NCBI GenBank assembly: GCA_030690415.1
Contig: JAUYGZ010000010.1
Span: forward strand, 59,205 to 123,204
Source of the DNA: a bacterium
Lineage (GTDB): Bacteria; Patescibacteriota; Gracilibacteria; JAUYGZ01
Reading direction: 5' to 3'
DNA: 64,000 nucleotides
Below are positions 42,237-51,755 of the stretch, piece after piece; positions within the stretch are counted from its first letter, which is position 1, and the number at the start of each line of letters is the position of its first letter. Under the pieces are notes generated by a model. It saw only the letters and a list, made by a program, of their open reading frames with translations. It did no database searches and was not told the origin of the DNA. The position numbers and the translations under genes are program-made.

Positions 42237-45200
42237 ATGGTATTCATGAGGACATTTGGCGCAATTCTTTTCGTATCGCTGATTCTGGCGATAAGTTACC
42301 AGTTTTCAGGGAACAGTCTTCAAACCCAGGTCATTGTTTCGAAAAATGAATCTCTTCCAGTTGAGCCTGCGATCTGTGGGAATAGGATTCTAGACCTGGG
42401 AGAAGAATGTGATGATGGGAACACAGTTTCAGGAGATGGTTGCAGTGCAACTTGTCAAAATGAGGCGGCACCAATAGCAGTCTGTGGGAACGGAATTATT
42501 GAGGTGGGAGAAGAATGCGATGATGGGAATACGGTCTCGGGAGATGGTTGCAGTGCAACCTGTACTCCGGACGCAGTTCAAGGTGCTTTGAATAGCCTCG
42601 TGAAACAGAGCCCGGAAGGAGCGGGCTCCAACTGTGCATATGGCGGAATAAAGGTGGAAAGTGGAGTCGATGACAATGGAAATGGCATATTGGATACAAA
42701 GGAAATTGATAACACCTCCTACGTTTGTAATGGGCAGCCAGGGTCAAACGGAACAGATGGAGCAAATGGAACTAGCGGGAAAGATGGTCTCCAAAGCCTC
42801 GTTCAGATTAGCAATGAACCAGTGGGGGATAATTGCTCAAATGGAGGTCAAAAAGTAGAGAGTGGACTGGATACGAATCGGGACGGAAACCTCGATCAGG
42901 GTGAAGTCACGAGTATTAAATATGTTTGTAACGGGATTTCTGGTACTTCAGGTGCAGTCTGGATAACAGGAAGTGGAACACCCCTCAGTCCGGCAAATGA
43001 AAATGACCTCTACCTCAACTCTGACAACGGCAACTATTATATGTATATGAGCGGTATATGGGTGCTTCAGGGAACCCTGGCAGGGGCAGATGGTGCCTCA
43101 CTCGTTTGGTTGGGGTCATTGGCGTCAGCACCTTCAAGCCCTGCTTTATATGAAGCATATTACGACTCAACCGAGGGCATCTCATACGTTTTCGATGGAA
43201 CAACATGGAATGTTCTGGCAAAAGATGGAAAGAATGGTTTGCCTGGATACAGCGGAACAGATGGAGTGAATTGCTGGGATTTAAACGCCAACGGTCTTTG
43301 TGAGATCGCGAGCGAAGACAAAAATGGAGATGGAGTTTGTGATGCTTTGGATTGTAAGGGGTTACAGGGGCCTAGTGGAACATATGTATCAGGAGTAACA
43401 GTTGATTTATCAGGTTCCTTGGTACTGACTCTATCTGACGGAACAGTAATTGATGCAGGCGTAGTAAAAGGTTCGAACGGAATAGATGGATTGGATGGAG
43501 CATCTGGAGCAGGAGCAACAGTGGTAGATAATGGAGACGGAACAGTAACGATCACAGATGGATTAGGAGGCAGTACCACAGTTCGAAATGGAACAGATGG
43601 AGCGGATGGAACAAACGGAATAGATGGTCAGAATGGGATATCGATAACAGGACTTTCTCTGGATCCCTCTGGAAATTTGGTCGTGAGTTTATCAGATGGT
43701 ACATCCACAATACTCGATCTTCCCGGACTCTTGACGACAGCAATAAACACCATGGTGCCAGCACTCCTGCAGCCACTTGTACAAACTACTGTCGACAATT
43801 TCTTTTCCTCAGGAGGATTTGACACCATACTAAAGCAAAAAATTAATGAGAGGATTGTAGAAATTCCTCCTGGACCTGATTGTGGAAACGGAATTGTAGA
43901 GGCACCTGAAGAGTGCGACGATGCGGGTCCGAGCTGTCAAAATTGTCAAATAGTGGTGCCTGAAGCACCCCCTGTTTGTGGAGACGGAAAAAAGGATCCA
44001 TGGGAAGACTGCGATGATGGAAACGTAACGCCAGGAGATGGATGTGATGAGAGCTGTCAAATAGAGATAGTTGAGCAGTACTGTGGAGATGGAATAATTG
44101 ATTACAAAAGATCCGAAGAATGCGATGATGGAAACAATCTAGACGGAGATGGCTGTAGTGCAGGATGTAGAGTAGAAGCAGAAAAAGAATTTCCACCTAT
44201 CTGTGGAGATGGAAATGTAGACAACAGCAACTCGGAAGAATGTGATGACGGAAACAACATGGATGGAGATGGCTGTAGCGCGGCATGCCAAAAAGAGGCA
44301 GGGCCGGAGTTCCCTTCCGTTTGTGGAGATAGCTTCATCGATTCCGGAGAAGCATGCGACGATGGAAATACTATTTCTGGAGACGGCTGTGATGGTCAGT
44401 GCCGAATAGAAATTCCATCTCCTATCGTAGGGCCACCAGGCGATGCTGGGTTCAGTTGTTGGGATGCTGATCAAGATCATGTATGCGATCCCGAAGAAGA
44501 TATTGGAGAGATAATTGGATGCACACCCCAAGATGACTGTGTTATTGCAGGACCTCCGGGTCCAGAGGGTCCTCCAGGGACTTCCGTGACACCAGGACTT
44601 CCCGGAGCTGCCGGCGCAGCAGGCACCGACGGTCTCAACTGCTTTGATGATCCCCGTGTCGGCGACGCGAATGGTGATGGAGTTGCGAACACCACCGACT
44701 GTTTCCGATGGTGCTATGACCTTATTTGGAATGGTCTGCCAGATTTTTCACCCATCGATATGGATGGCGATGGTTTCTATGAATACCCACATGGAGAGGA
44801 TACGAATAATGATGGTGTCGTAGACATAAAAGATTGCCGCGCGTTTTGTTGGGACAAAAATAACAATGACGAACAGAATCTTGAAGAAGATATTAATGGA
44901 GATGGAAAATGGGACACCCTCGACTGCCAGGGAGAGAAGGGTGATCAAGGCTTGCAGGGAATAGCCGGTACTCAAGGCCTCCAAGGGGGCCAAGGCCTTC
45001 CGGGAGTAGCCGGAGCAACAGGGTCAGGTGGTTTACAGGGTGGTCCAGGCATTGCCGGTTCAGCAGGAAGAGATGGGTATGTCTCCCGAATCAATCTGGT
45101 TCCCATTCCCGGATCAACTCGATGTCCAGAAGGAGGGACGGAGATCCAAACAGGGGTCGATAGCAATGCAAACGGAATACTGGAGTTGAGTGAGGTCGCC

Positions 45201-45992
45201 CAAACGGCTGATCTCTGCAACGGCAGAACAATGACCATCGTTCAGCAACCCATCGGACCGGATGTTTCACTCAAGGGAGCTGCTCCTGATTCCAGTGAAT
45301 GTCCTTTTGACTATGCTGATATCGCCAATCTCACGGATGAACAAAAAGAAGCCCTGTACTTTGTGAGCTGTACGCTAGGCCTGATCCAAGGAAGTATCCT
45401 TGAGGATGGAAGACGTTATGCCTTACCCGATCAAAAGGTCAACAGGGCTGATGTCGCGGCGATTTATGCCAGATATCGACTTAATGCCGAAGAAGCTATT
45501 CAGGCTCTCTCGAGTCAACTTCCACAGTTTTATCCCGATGTGAATGCTTCCGTCTGGTATTACATTTATGTGCAGGTCGCGACACACTATGGGTACATGA
45601 GTGGAATAGGCCAGGATCATCCGGACCTCGAGCGAAGAGGTCATTTCGAGGCCAGAACGGCTGAGACGCTTGAGTTACTGCGTCTGCTGGCCACACTGGT
45701 CAGTGGAGACTATCCCACGGTCAATGATATCTATCAGAGACGTCTTGAAGCACCCGGCGTGACCTGGTTCCAAGCCGCCTACGAAACTTTCGAAACCGTG
45801 GTCGGCAGACCTCCTCTGAACATTCCAGGGATTGATCCGCTCAATTTTGATGTGCTGGTGCCCTTCGTGGATTCTGATCAGGGAGTCGATCGAATTCACT
45901 TCTTTGTCCTGATCAGGGACTTCTATTACGCGGCGAATCCGGTGCTGAAAGAGATCGTGCGGGGAGAGATGAAAAAAAGAGGTTTTTTGTAA
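42237..45992 (+). CDS. Large cell-surface protein: DUF4215, collagen-like and SLH-like modules
   Basis: 1251 aa. A signal sequence (about residues 1-28) is followed by two DUF4215 Cys-rich repeats (CGN...EECDDGNTVSGDGCSATC, about 46-108), two or three DUF7151-type repeats (VESGVDDNGNGILDTKEID), GTDG-rich stretches, a second block of about five DUF4215 repeats (545-725), collagen-like GPPGPEGPPGTS (about 770) and GLQGGQGLPGVAG (about 905-945), and type-3-like calcium loops (DINGDGKWDTLDC). The C-terminal 240 residues look like SLH domains (FYPDVNASVWYYIYVQVATHYGYMSG). An adhesin or surface-layer-attached protein is the best guess. The start could also be the ATG at 42246. Confidence 0.85.
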   Translation: MVFMRTFGAILFVSLILAISYQFSGNSLQTQVIVSKNESLPVEPAICGNRILDLGEECDDGNTVSGDGCSATCQNEAAPIAVCGNGIIEVGEECDDGNTVSGDGCSATCTPDAVQGALNSLVKQSPEGAGSNCAYGGIKVESGVDDNGNGILDTKEIDNTSYVCNGQPGSNGTDGANGTSGKDGLQSLVQISNEPVGDNCSNGGQKVESGLDTNRDGNLDQGEVTSIKYVCNGISGTSGAVWITGSGTPLSPANENDLYLNSDNGNYYMYMSGIWVLQGTLAGADGASLVWLGSLASAPSSPALYEAYYDSTEGISYVFDGTTWNVLAKDGKNGLPGYSGTDGVNCWDLNANGLCEIASEDKNGDGVCDALDCKGLQGPSGTYVSGVTVDLSGSLVLTLSDGTVIDAGVVKGSNGIDGLDGASGAGATVVDNGDGTVTITDGLGGSTTVRNGTDGADGTNGIDGQNGISITGLSLDPSGNLVVSLSDGTSTILDLPGLLTTAINTMVPALLQPLVQTTVDNFFSSGGFDTILKQKINERIVEIPPGPDCGNGIVEAPEECDDAGPSCQNCQIVVPEAPPVCGDGKKDPWEDCDDGNVTPGDGCDESCQIEIVEQYCGDGIIDYKRSEECDDGNNLDGDGCSAGCRVEAEKEFPPICGDGNVDNSNSEECDDGNNMDGDGCSAACQKEAGPEFPSVCGDSFIDSGEACDDGNTISGDGCDGQCRIEIPSPIVGPPGDAGFSCWDADQDHVCDPEEDIGEIIGCTPQDDCVIAGPPGPEGPPGTSVTPGLPGAAGAAGTDGLNCFDDPRVGDANGDGVANTTDCFRWCYDLIWNGLPDFSPIDMDGDGFYEYPHGEDTNNDGVVDIKDCRAFCWDKNNNDEQNLEEDINGDGKWDTLDCQGEKGDQGLQGIAGTQGLQGGQGLPGVAGATGSGGLQGGPGIAGSAGRDGYVSRINLVPIPGSTRCPEGGTEIQTGVDSNANGILELSEVAQTADLCNGRTMTIVQQPIGPDVSLKGAAPDSSECPFDYADIANLTDEQKEALYFVSCTLGLIQGSILEDGRRYALPDQKVNRADVAAIYARYRLNAEEAIQALSSQLPQFYPDVNASVWYYIYVQVATHYGYMSGIGQDHPDLERRGHFEARTAETLELLRLLATLVSGDYPTVNDIYQRRLEAPGVTWFQAAYETFETVVGRPPLNIPGIDPLNFDVLVPFVDSDQGVDRIHFFVLIRDFYYAANPVLKEIVRGEMKKRGFL

Positions 45993-46024
45993 CTTAAGGA
46001 TGACATTGGTGGGTCTCTTTCTCG

Positions 46025-46162
46025 GAACCCCTAACCCCTTACAAGGGGAAGTCATGCCGATTTATCGGGATGACCCATGCAGGGGTGAAGACATGTTCAA
46101 ACCTGAATATATTATAGGAAAGATGTCCCATCTTTCTTCCCCTTGTAAGGGGTTAGGGGTTC
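46025..46162. repeat. Inverted-repeat (MITE-like) element
   Basis: Perfect 27-bp arms (46025-46051 and 46136-46162) flank 84 bp, in the 245-bp gap between the surface protein and pheT. Each arm contains the palindrome CCCCTTACAAGGGG. An internal hairpin GTCATGCCGA/TCGGGATGAC follows the left arm. The same core occurs inside the Trm11-like gene at 52346-52359. No transposase is encoded. Confidence 0.85.
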
Positions 46163-46211
46163 TTTCTCTCCTCACTCGCAATGACAGTTGCCTTGAAAGC
46201 CTTTACTCCCC

Positions 46212-46217
46212 TATACT
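46212..46217 (+). promoter_or_regulatory. -10 box of pheT
   Basis: TATACT with TTGCCT 18 bp upstream; the predicted start is near 46224, 14 nt before the ATG. The leader is too short for a T-box. Low-confidence prediction. Confidence 0.4.
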
Positions 46218-46237
46218 AGACGGGCTTTTTTCCACAT

Positions 46238-48649
46238 ATGAAAATTTCTCTCAACTGGCTCAAGGACTTCGTGGAGTTCGATGACAAGCTCTCGATCGAA
46301 GACATTACTTGGCGCCTCACCGAGGCCACAGCTGAAATTGAGCTGGTTCATCGCTTGGATAAAGACCTCGAAAAAGTGGTTATTGGAAAAGTAAAAGAGC
46401 TGAAAAAACATCCCGATGCCGACAAGCTTCAGGTTTGCGAGGTTGACGTCGGATTTGACAGCGTTCAGATCGTTTGTGGAGGGACGAATCTTTCGAAAGG
46501 CATGCTAGTGGTCGTTTCGCTGCCCGGGGCAAAGGTTCGCTGGCACGGAGAAGGGGACTTGATCGAGCTCAAGATCGCCAAGGTTCGCGGTATGGAAAGC
46601 CACGGCATGATTTGCGCCGCGGAAGAAATCGGACTGGATCGAATGCTGCCATCCGAGGAGGAGGGGCATATTCTTGATCTTTCCGGTCATGACCTGCTTA
46701 TTGGCCAGAATCTTGCTGACGCGTTACATCTCAATGACGTGGTCTTTGACATCGACAATCATTCCATTACTCATAGAGCGGACCTCTTTTCCCATATCGG
46801 GTTCGCCCGGGAATGTGTTGCTCTTGGTTTGGGAAAATGGAAAAAGCAGGTCAAAAAACAAGATCCCGAAAAATTAGGAGGAAAGAAAGTAATGCCCGTT
46901 CATCCAAAATTTGAGAGCGAACGATGTTCGAAAAATTATTACTCCACCGTCATTGAAAATGTTTCGACCAAACCATCTCCACTTTGGGTTCGTGCGCGAC
47001 TGCATGCCGTGGGTATTCGTTCGATTAATGCCATTGTCGATATTACGAATCTTGTGATGCTGGAGATCGGTCAACCGCTGCATGCCTTTGATTTGAGACT
47101 GATTGAAGGGAAACCATTTGTTCATCGTCTCTCCAAACAGGGTGAAGAAGTGACCACGCTTGATGGTATAAAGCGAATGCTGGATAAGGATGTGATCGTC
47201 ATTGAAAGCGGAGGAGAAATCGTCGATCTCTGCGGTATCATGGGGGCTGAAAATTCGGCGATTAAAAACGATAGCACTTCTCTCTACCTTCACTGTTGTC
47301 ATTACGACAACGTGCTGATTCGAAAAGCGATGTTGAGCCTGGGGCACCGGACTGATGCGGGAACTATTTTTGAAAAAAATATTGAGCCTGAACGAGCCAA
47401 GATAGGATTCAGCAGAGCCCTGGAACTTTTTAAAGAACTTTTCCCAGAATCCAAAATCGATCATGAAGTGTTTCATCATCAGAATGTTTATTCACCTGAG
47501 GTGAGCATCACTCTCCCGTTGGCGAAACTCAGCTCTCATTTGGGGATTGAAATAGAACCAAAAAAAGCTTGCCAATACCTGGAAGACCTTGGGTTTGAAG
47601 TGAAACTGGGTAAAGCGAAGTTCGACGTGAAGGTTCCCTCCTGGAGAGCAGGCAATATCACGATTCCTGAAGACCTTATCGAAGAAATCGTTCGAATTCA
47701 TGGGTACTCAAATGTCCCAGCTCTTCCACCCATCGTGGAGCTTGTCACGCCAGAAAAAAATCACAAGCGGCATACGAATCGTACGATTCAATCATTCCTG
47801 ACCGGACAGGGGTTTCAGGAAGAAGCGAATTTTTCCTTTCTGTCGGAAGATCTCCTTCGAAAGCTGGGAGTGTCCAATGAAGAAAACCTGATTGAAATCA
47901 TAAACCCGGTGAATGAAGACTTTCGTTTCATGAGACCGAATTTCCTTTCCTATCTCCTGAGCAACCTTTCCCGAAACCAAATCCTTGAGCCTAGGGTGTG
48001 GAAAAGCTTTGAAATGGGGGCGGTATATCGTCGACTGGAAAAAGAGGTGGTCGAAGAACATCTGCTGACTTTGCTGGTCAGTAGCCTCTCAGATGACACC
48101 AGTTTTTACACGGTAAAAGGGATGACTGGGTCACTCTTGAAGGAGCTCTCAATCGAAGTCGGCTTAGAGCGATCTGATTCAGTCCATGCTCATCCCAACC
48201 GTTGTCTGAATCTGATGGCAGAAGAAAAAATGATCGGGCAACTTTACGAACTTCATCCTCTGCTCAAGGACGGCTTCAAGCTGAGAGGATCGGTCTCAGT
48301 GCTTGAAATCAATCTCGATGAACTCTATCACGTTCGGCCAAAAGAGATCTATTACGCTGAAATCAATCGCAATCCCCAAGCTCACCTCGACATCAGTGTT
48401 GTCGTGGAGTCTGCGACCATGGTGAATGAGATTGATCAGATTATTCAGTCCATCGAATCCCAATATCTGGTCAACGCGGAGCTCATGGATATTTACGAGG
48501 GAAAGAATTTGGGAGAAGGGAAAAAGAGCTTTACCTTCGCGCTCTCTTACCAGCATCCGGAAAGAACGCTTGAAGAAAAAGAGATTCAGGATATCTTGGA
48601 AAAGCTCATCACTGCTTTAGAAAAGTCAGGAGGAGTAGTACGCAGGTAG
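46238..48649 (+). CDS. pheT: Phenylalanyl-tRNA synthetase beta subunit
   Basis: 803 aa, full length. The N-terminal EMAP/tRNA-binding domain (about 40-150; VVIGKVKELKKHPDADKLQVC, VRGMESHGMICAAEEIGL), B3/B4 editing domain (RCSKNYYSTVIENV, IVDITNLVMLEIGQPLHAFD), B5 domain, catalytic-like core and C-terminal FDX-ACB domain (NRNPQAHLDISVVVE ... FTFALSYQHPERTLEEKEI) are all present. pheS is not adjacent, which is unusual because pheS and pheT are normally linked. A TATACT box at 46212-46217 suggests its own promoter. Confidence 0.95.
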   Translation: MKISLNWLKDFVEFDDKLSIEDITWRLTEATAEIELVHRLDKDLEKVVIGKVKELKKHPDADKLQVCEVDVGFDSVQIVCGGTNLSKGMLVVVSLPGAKVRWHGEGDLIELKIAKVRGMESHGMICAAEEIGLDRMLPSEEEGHILDLSGHDLLIGQNLADALHLNDVVFDIDNHSITHRADLFSHIGFARECVALGLGKWKKQVKKQDPEKLGGKKVMPVHPKFESERCSKNYYSTVIENVSTKPSPLWVRARLHAVGIRSINAIVDITNLVMLEIGQPLHAFDLRLIEGKPFVHRLSKQGEEVTTLDGIKRMLDKDVIVIESGGEIVDLCGIMGAENSAIKNDSTSLYLHCCHYDNVLIRKAMLSLGHRTDAGTIFEKNIEPERAKIGFSRALELFKELFPESKIDHEVFHHQNVYSPEVSITLPLAKLSSHLGIEIEPKKACQYLEDLGFEVKLGKAKFDVKVPSWRAGNITIPEDLIEEIVRIHGYSNVPALPPIVELVTPEKNHKRHTNRTIQSFLTGQGFQEEANFSFLSEDLLRKLGVSNEENLIEIINPVNEDFRFMRPNFLSYLLSNLSRNQILEPRVWKSFEMGAVYRRLEKEVVEEHLLTLLVSSLSDDTSFYTVKGMTGSLLKELSIEVGLERSDSVHAHPNRCLNLMAEEKMIGQLYELHPLLKDGFKLRGSVSVLEINLDELYHVRPKEIYYAEINRNPQAHLDISVVVESATMVNEIDQIIQSIESQYLVNAELMDIYEGKNLGEGKKSFTFALSYQHPERTLEEKEIQDILEKLITALEKSGGVVRR

Positions 48650-48653
48650 GGGG

Positions 48654-48687
48654 AGTGAAAATTGAAAATTGAAAACTGAAAATTGAT
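48654..48687. repeat. AAAATTG-type tandem repeat
   Basis: About four degenerate copies of GAAAATT after the pheT stop codon. It belongs to the heptamer/octamer low-complexity repeats that recur between genes here. Confidence 0.6.
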
Positions 48688-48691
48688 ATTT

Positions 48692-48733
48692 GCCACTCTA
48701 GCTCAGCCCCGCTGAGCGGGGTGAGTGGCTCCA
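48692..48733 (+). other. tRNA-like minihelix (42 nt)
   Basis: GCCACTC pairs with GAGTGGC to form a 7-bp acceptor-like stem, followed by T and CCA. The 5' side continues with TAGCTCAG (the start of a D-arm) and then a GC hairpin CCCCGCTGAGCGGGG instead of an anticodon arm and T-arm. It begins 69 nt upstream of tRNA-Thr, whose 3' end is similar. It is a remnant or a minihelix; it cannot decode a codon. Confidence 0.55.
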
Positions 48734-48760
48734 TAAGATAAGTATTGAAGTCAGTTTCTC

Positions 48761-48836
48761 GCCACCTTAGCTCAGTTGGTAGAGCAATCGCTTCGTAAGC
48801 GAGAGGTCGTCAGTTCAAGTCTGATAGGTGGCTCCA
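48761..48836 (+). tRNA. tRNA-Thr (CGT)
   Basis: A full cloverleaf with CCA encoded. Acceptor GCCACCT/AGGTGGC, D-arm GCTC/GAGC, anticodon loop TTCGTAA (anticodon CGT), T-arm GTCAG/CTGAT around TTCAAGT. The anticodon stem ATCGC/GCGAG has an A-G mismatch at its first pair. Confidence 0.93.
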
Positions 48837-48950
48837 TCTGCCTTCGCACCCAACCAGATCCACACCGCTTCGGCACGATTCCGCCAAAGAGCCGCAAAAC
48901 GCTCCGAATCCCGATCGGATCGGGAGAAGGAGGATGAGTGGCTCCATATC

Positions 48951-49026
48951 GGGGTGTAGCGCAGTTGGTAGCGCGCCACGTTCGGGACGTGGAGGTCGTG
49001 GGTTCAAATCCCGTCACTCCGACCAT
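48951..49026 (+). tRNA. tRNA-Pro (CGG)
   Basis: A complete cloverleaf with encoded CCA. Acceptor CGGGGTG/CACTCCG (one G-T pair), D-arm GCGC/GCGC, anticodon stem CCACG/CGTGG with loop TTCGGGA (anticodon CGG), T-arm GTGGG/CCCGT around TTCAAAT. Just upstream (48925-48939) a second copy of the tRNA 3' fragment GAGTGGCTCCATA precedes it. Confidence 0.95.
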
Positions 49027-49055
49027 TCTTCGCTCCTCCTCCACTTCACACTCAA

Positions 49056-49075
49056 GCTTCGAATGGCCGGCCATG
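49056..49075. repeat. Post-tRNA palindromic repeat, copy A
   Basis: AGCTTCGAATGGCCGGCCAT after tRNA-Pro, containing the palindrome ATGGCCGGCCAT. A nearly identical block follows tRNA-Ala at 57276-57294. In both cases CATTCTTCGC directly follows the tRNA CCA end. Confidence 0.55.
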
Positions 49076-49113
49076 TGAGATATGATCAGTATGGTTTATT
49101 AAATCACATCACT

Positions 49114-49710
49114 ATGAATTCCTACCCGCAAAAGTCAGCACCATCAGTTCATCCCATCCACGATCTTATCTCTAAACGCTGGAGCCCCCTGGCCTTTTCT
49201 TCCGAACCGATTGAACCCGAAAAAATCAAAAGCCTTTTCGAAGCCATGCGTTGGGCACCCTCATCCTACAATGGCCAACCCTGGAGAGTCATTTATGCCA
49301 CCCAAGACAAGCCTGAACAGTTTGAAAAAATTGCTTCCCTGCTCAATGAAGGAAATGCCTGGGCAAAGCAGGCTTATCTCCTGATGGTCATCTGTTCCGT
49401 CAAAGACTTCGAATACAACGGAAAACCCAACAAGCACCACCAGTATGATACTGGTGCAGGGATTGAAAACCTCTTCTTGCAGGCGGTCTCAATGGGCTTA
49501 GTGGGCCATGAGATGGAAGGTTATGACGAAGAAAAATCTTACGAACTCTTGAACATTCCGAAAGACAAGGTGAAATCTATGGCCATGATGGCCGTGGGAT
49601 ATCCCGGCGAGGAATCTGCGCTTTCCGAAGATCGTAAAAAACGTCAGGAAGGCAAGCGCGAACGAAAGCCTATTGAAGAGATTGCCTTCGAAGGGGAGTG
49701 GAAGAGCTAA
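49114..49710 (+). CDS. Nitroreductase family protein
   Basis: 198 aa from the ATG at 49114; the longer open frame reads through tRNA-Pro and is rejected. SKRWSPLAFSSEPIEPEKIKSL and MRWAPSSYNGQPWRVIYA contain the FMN-binding S-x-R/S...N motif; GAGIENLFLQAVSMGL and MMAVGYPGEES complete the fold. It is an FMN-dependent NAD(P)H oxidoreductase with an unknown substrate. It converges on recG with a 2-bp gap. Confidence 0.9.
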   Translation: MNSYPQKSAPSVHPIHDLISKRWSPLAFSSEPIEPEKIKSLFEAMRWAPSSYNGQPWRVIYATQDKPEQFEKIASLLNEGNAWAKQAYLLMVICSVKDFEYNGKPNKHHQYDTGAGIENLFLQAVSMGLVGHEMEGYDEEKSYELLNIPKDKVKSMAMMAVGYPGEESALSEDRKKRQEGKRERKPIEEIAFEGEWKS

Positions 49711-49712
49711 GC

Positions 49713-51752
49713 TCATGCTTTCCAAAATTCTCCACTCTCTTCCACTCGCTGCCTCAGGTTCGAAAACCCCTTCAGCTCGGGATCAGCTTCAATCATCTCC
49801 ATCGCTTTTTCCCGCGCCATGGCAATGGTTCGGCCATCCATGATGGAAGCCATCTTTAGGTCCGGAAGCCCACTCTGTTTCAGTCCATACACTTCACCGG
49901 GCCCACGCAGTGACAAATCGATCTCAGCGAGTTTGAATCCATCCGTGTGCTCTTGCATGGCGTTGAGGCGGCGCAGTGATCGCTGCTCTCGCTTGGTCGT
50001 GTAAAGGAAGCAATAGGACTGCGTTTCAGCTCTTCCCACGCGGCCGCGAAACTGGTGAAGTTGAGACAGTCCAAATCGCTCCGCCCCCTCGATGACCATG
50101 ATCGTCGCGTTGGGTATATCGATTCCCACTTCCACCACCGAGGTTGCGACTAGAATATCAAACTCCTTATTCTTAAACTGACTCATGATCTTATCTTTCT
50201 CGTCTGTCTTCATTTTGCCGTGTAGATATTGAATTCGCCGGTGAGGAAAGTCTTGAGTCTTGAGCCGTTCAAATTCGACTAAAACTGACTTGGCTTCGAG
50301 TTTTTCACTTTCTTCAATAAGAGGACAGACGACAAAAATCTGTCGACCTTTTTCGATCTGATCATCGATAAACAGATTGGCCTGGCGACGAGCCTCGGGA
50401 TGAACGACTTTCGTGATAATCGGTTTTCGTCCCGGGGGCATCTCATCAATGACACTGAGCTCTTGATCTCCATAAATGGTTAAAGCCAGAGTACGGGGAA
50501 TCGGAGTCGCGCTCATCATCAGGAGATGGGGGACTGGGCCGCCACTCTTTTTGACCAGTTCAGCTCGTTGCACGACCCCGAAGCGGTGCTGTTCATCGAT
50601 CACTCCAAAGGCTAGTTTTGGGAAACTCACCGCATCCTGGATGAGGGCGTGGGTTCCAATGATGAGTTGAATATCTCCAGCGGAAATCTTTTCCTGCAGT
50701 TCGAACTTTTTTTTGTTTGGCAAAGATCCAATCAACAGTTCACAGGAAAAATCCGGCAAGTGTTTTCTCAAAGTTGAGAAATGTTGTTTCGCCAATATTT
50801 CCGTTGGCGACATCACGACGCACTGGTAGCCTGCCTTCAAAAAAGGCAGCATGGCCATGGCGGAAACAACCGTCTTCCCACTCCCGACATCTCCTTCCAG
50901 AAGGCGAAGCATGGGCTGGGGTTTTTCCACATCCTTCAAAATTTGGTAGAGAGAAATTTTCTGCGCTCCCGTGAGTTCAAAAGGGAGTGATTGTTGAAAA
51001 ATCTTCATCAGTTCCGCGTCCAACGGCATGGCCACCGCTCCATCCTGTTCCGCCCATTTTCTCTTCTGCTGAAGAGCGCCGAGCTGAAGGATAAAAAGTT
51101 CTTCGAAGGCGAGCATCTGTTTTGCCCGTTCAAGCTCCTCAGTATTGTCCGGAAAGTGAACGGAGCGAATCGATTCAGCCTTTGTCGGGAAATGATACTG
51201 CTGTCGAATATCATCGGGCAAAATATCTTCAAACTCTTCCGCGAACTGAATGATCGAATTGATCTTTTCCCGAAGCCACTTCGAACCAATGCCTTCAGTT
51301 TCATGATAGATGGGGACTATTCCTCCCGCGTGGAGTTTGTCCTCCGCCCAGCGTTCGAGAGTGGGCGTCTGAAAGCTCATCTTTCCCATATTCATCTTCA
51401 CCTTTCCTGAGATGAGGACCTTCGTCGCAACACTCCACTGTTGAGCAAGGAAGAGCTGGTTGAACCATACGCACTCAATACTCATGCCCTCTTCATCTGT
51501 GAATATCGCTTTTTGAATCACTTTCCCAAACTTTGTTCGTTCATTCTTAACAGGACTCAGGTTTCCCTGGGAGGTATTGATTTCTTGCAGGTTAAATAAA
51601 CTGATCGGAGTGATTCGACTCTTATCTTCGTACCGAAAAGGATAGTGCGTCAGGAGATTCTGTACGGTTTCAATGCCCATGCCTTTGAGGAGCGTGAGCT
51701 TGGGGGTGGTGGTGCGAAGGATGGAGGAGAGTTTTCGTGAAAGCATAGTCAC
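49713..51752 (-). CDS. recG: ATP-dependent DNA helicase RecG
   Basis: 679 aa. The N-terminal wedge/OB domain (SSILRTTTPKLTLLKGMGIETVQNLLTHYPFRY) is followed by the helicase core: Walker A LEGDVGSGKTVVSAMAM, DEQHRFGVVQR, MSATPIPRTLALTIYGD, and the C-terminal motifs VEVGIDIPNATIMVIEGAERFGLSQLHQFRGRVGR. It regresses stalled replication forks. Its start lies 3 bp before the stop of the upstream Trm11-like gene on the same strand. Confidence 0.95.
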   Translation of the reverse strand: MTMLSRKLSSILRTTTPKLTLLKGMGIETVQNLLTHYPFRYEDKSRITPISLFNLQEINTSQGNLSPVKNERTKFGKVIQKAIFTDEEGMSIECVWFNQLFLAQQWSVATKVLISGKVKMNMGKMSFQTPTLERWAEDKLHAGGIVPIYHETEGIGSKWLREKINSIIQFAEEFEDILPDDIRQQYHFPTKAESIRSVHFPDNTEELERAKQMLAFEELFILQLGALQQKRKWAEQDGAVAMPLDAELMKIFQQSLPFELTGAQKISLYQILKDVEKPQPMLRLLEGDVGSGKTVVSAMAMLPFLKAGYQCVVMSPTEILAKQHFSTLRKHLPDFSCELLIGSLPNKKKFELQEKISAGDIQLIIGTHALIQDAVSFPKLAFGVIDEQHRFGVVQRAELVKKSGGPVPHLLMMSATPIPRTLALTIYGDQELSVIDEMPPGRKPIITKVVHPEARRQANLFIDDQIEKGRQIFVVCPLIEESEKLEAKSVLVEFERLKTQDFPHRRIQYLHGKMKTDEKDKIMSQFKNKEFDILVATSVVEVGIDIPNATIMVIEGAERFGLSQLHQFRGRVGRAETQSYCFLYTTKREQRSLRRLNAMQEHTDGFKLAEIDLSLRGPGEVYGLKQSGLPDLKMASIMDGRTIAMAREKAMEMIEADPELKGFSNLRQRVEESGEFWKA

Positions 51753-51755
51753 GGT

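Noticed and set aside
46024..46238. T-box leader for pheT
   Set aside because: The predicted pheT leader is only about 14 nt and no T-box motif is visible upstream.
48934..49113. Upstream extension of the nitroreductase frame
   Set aside because: It reads through tRNA-Pro, while the conserved protein starts at 49114.
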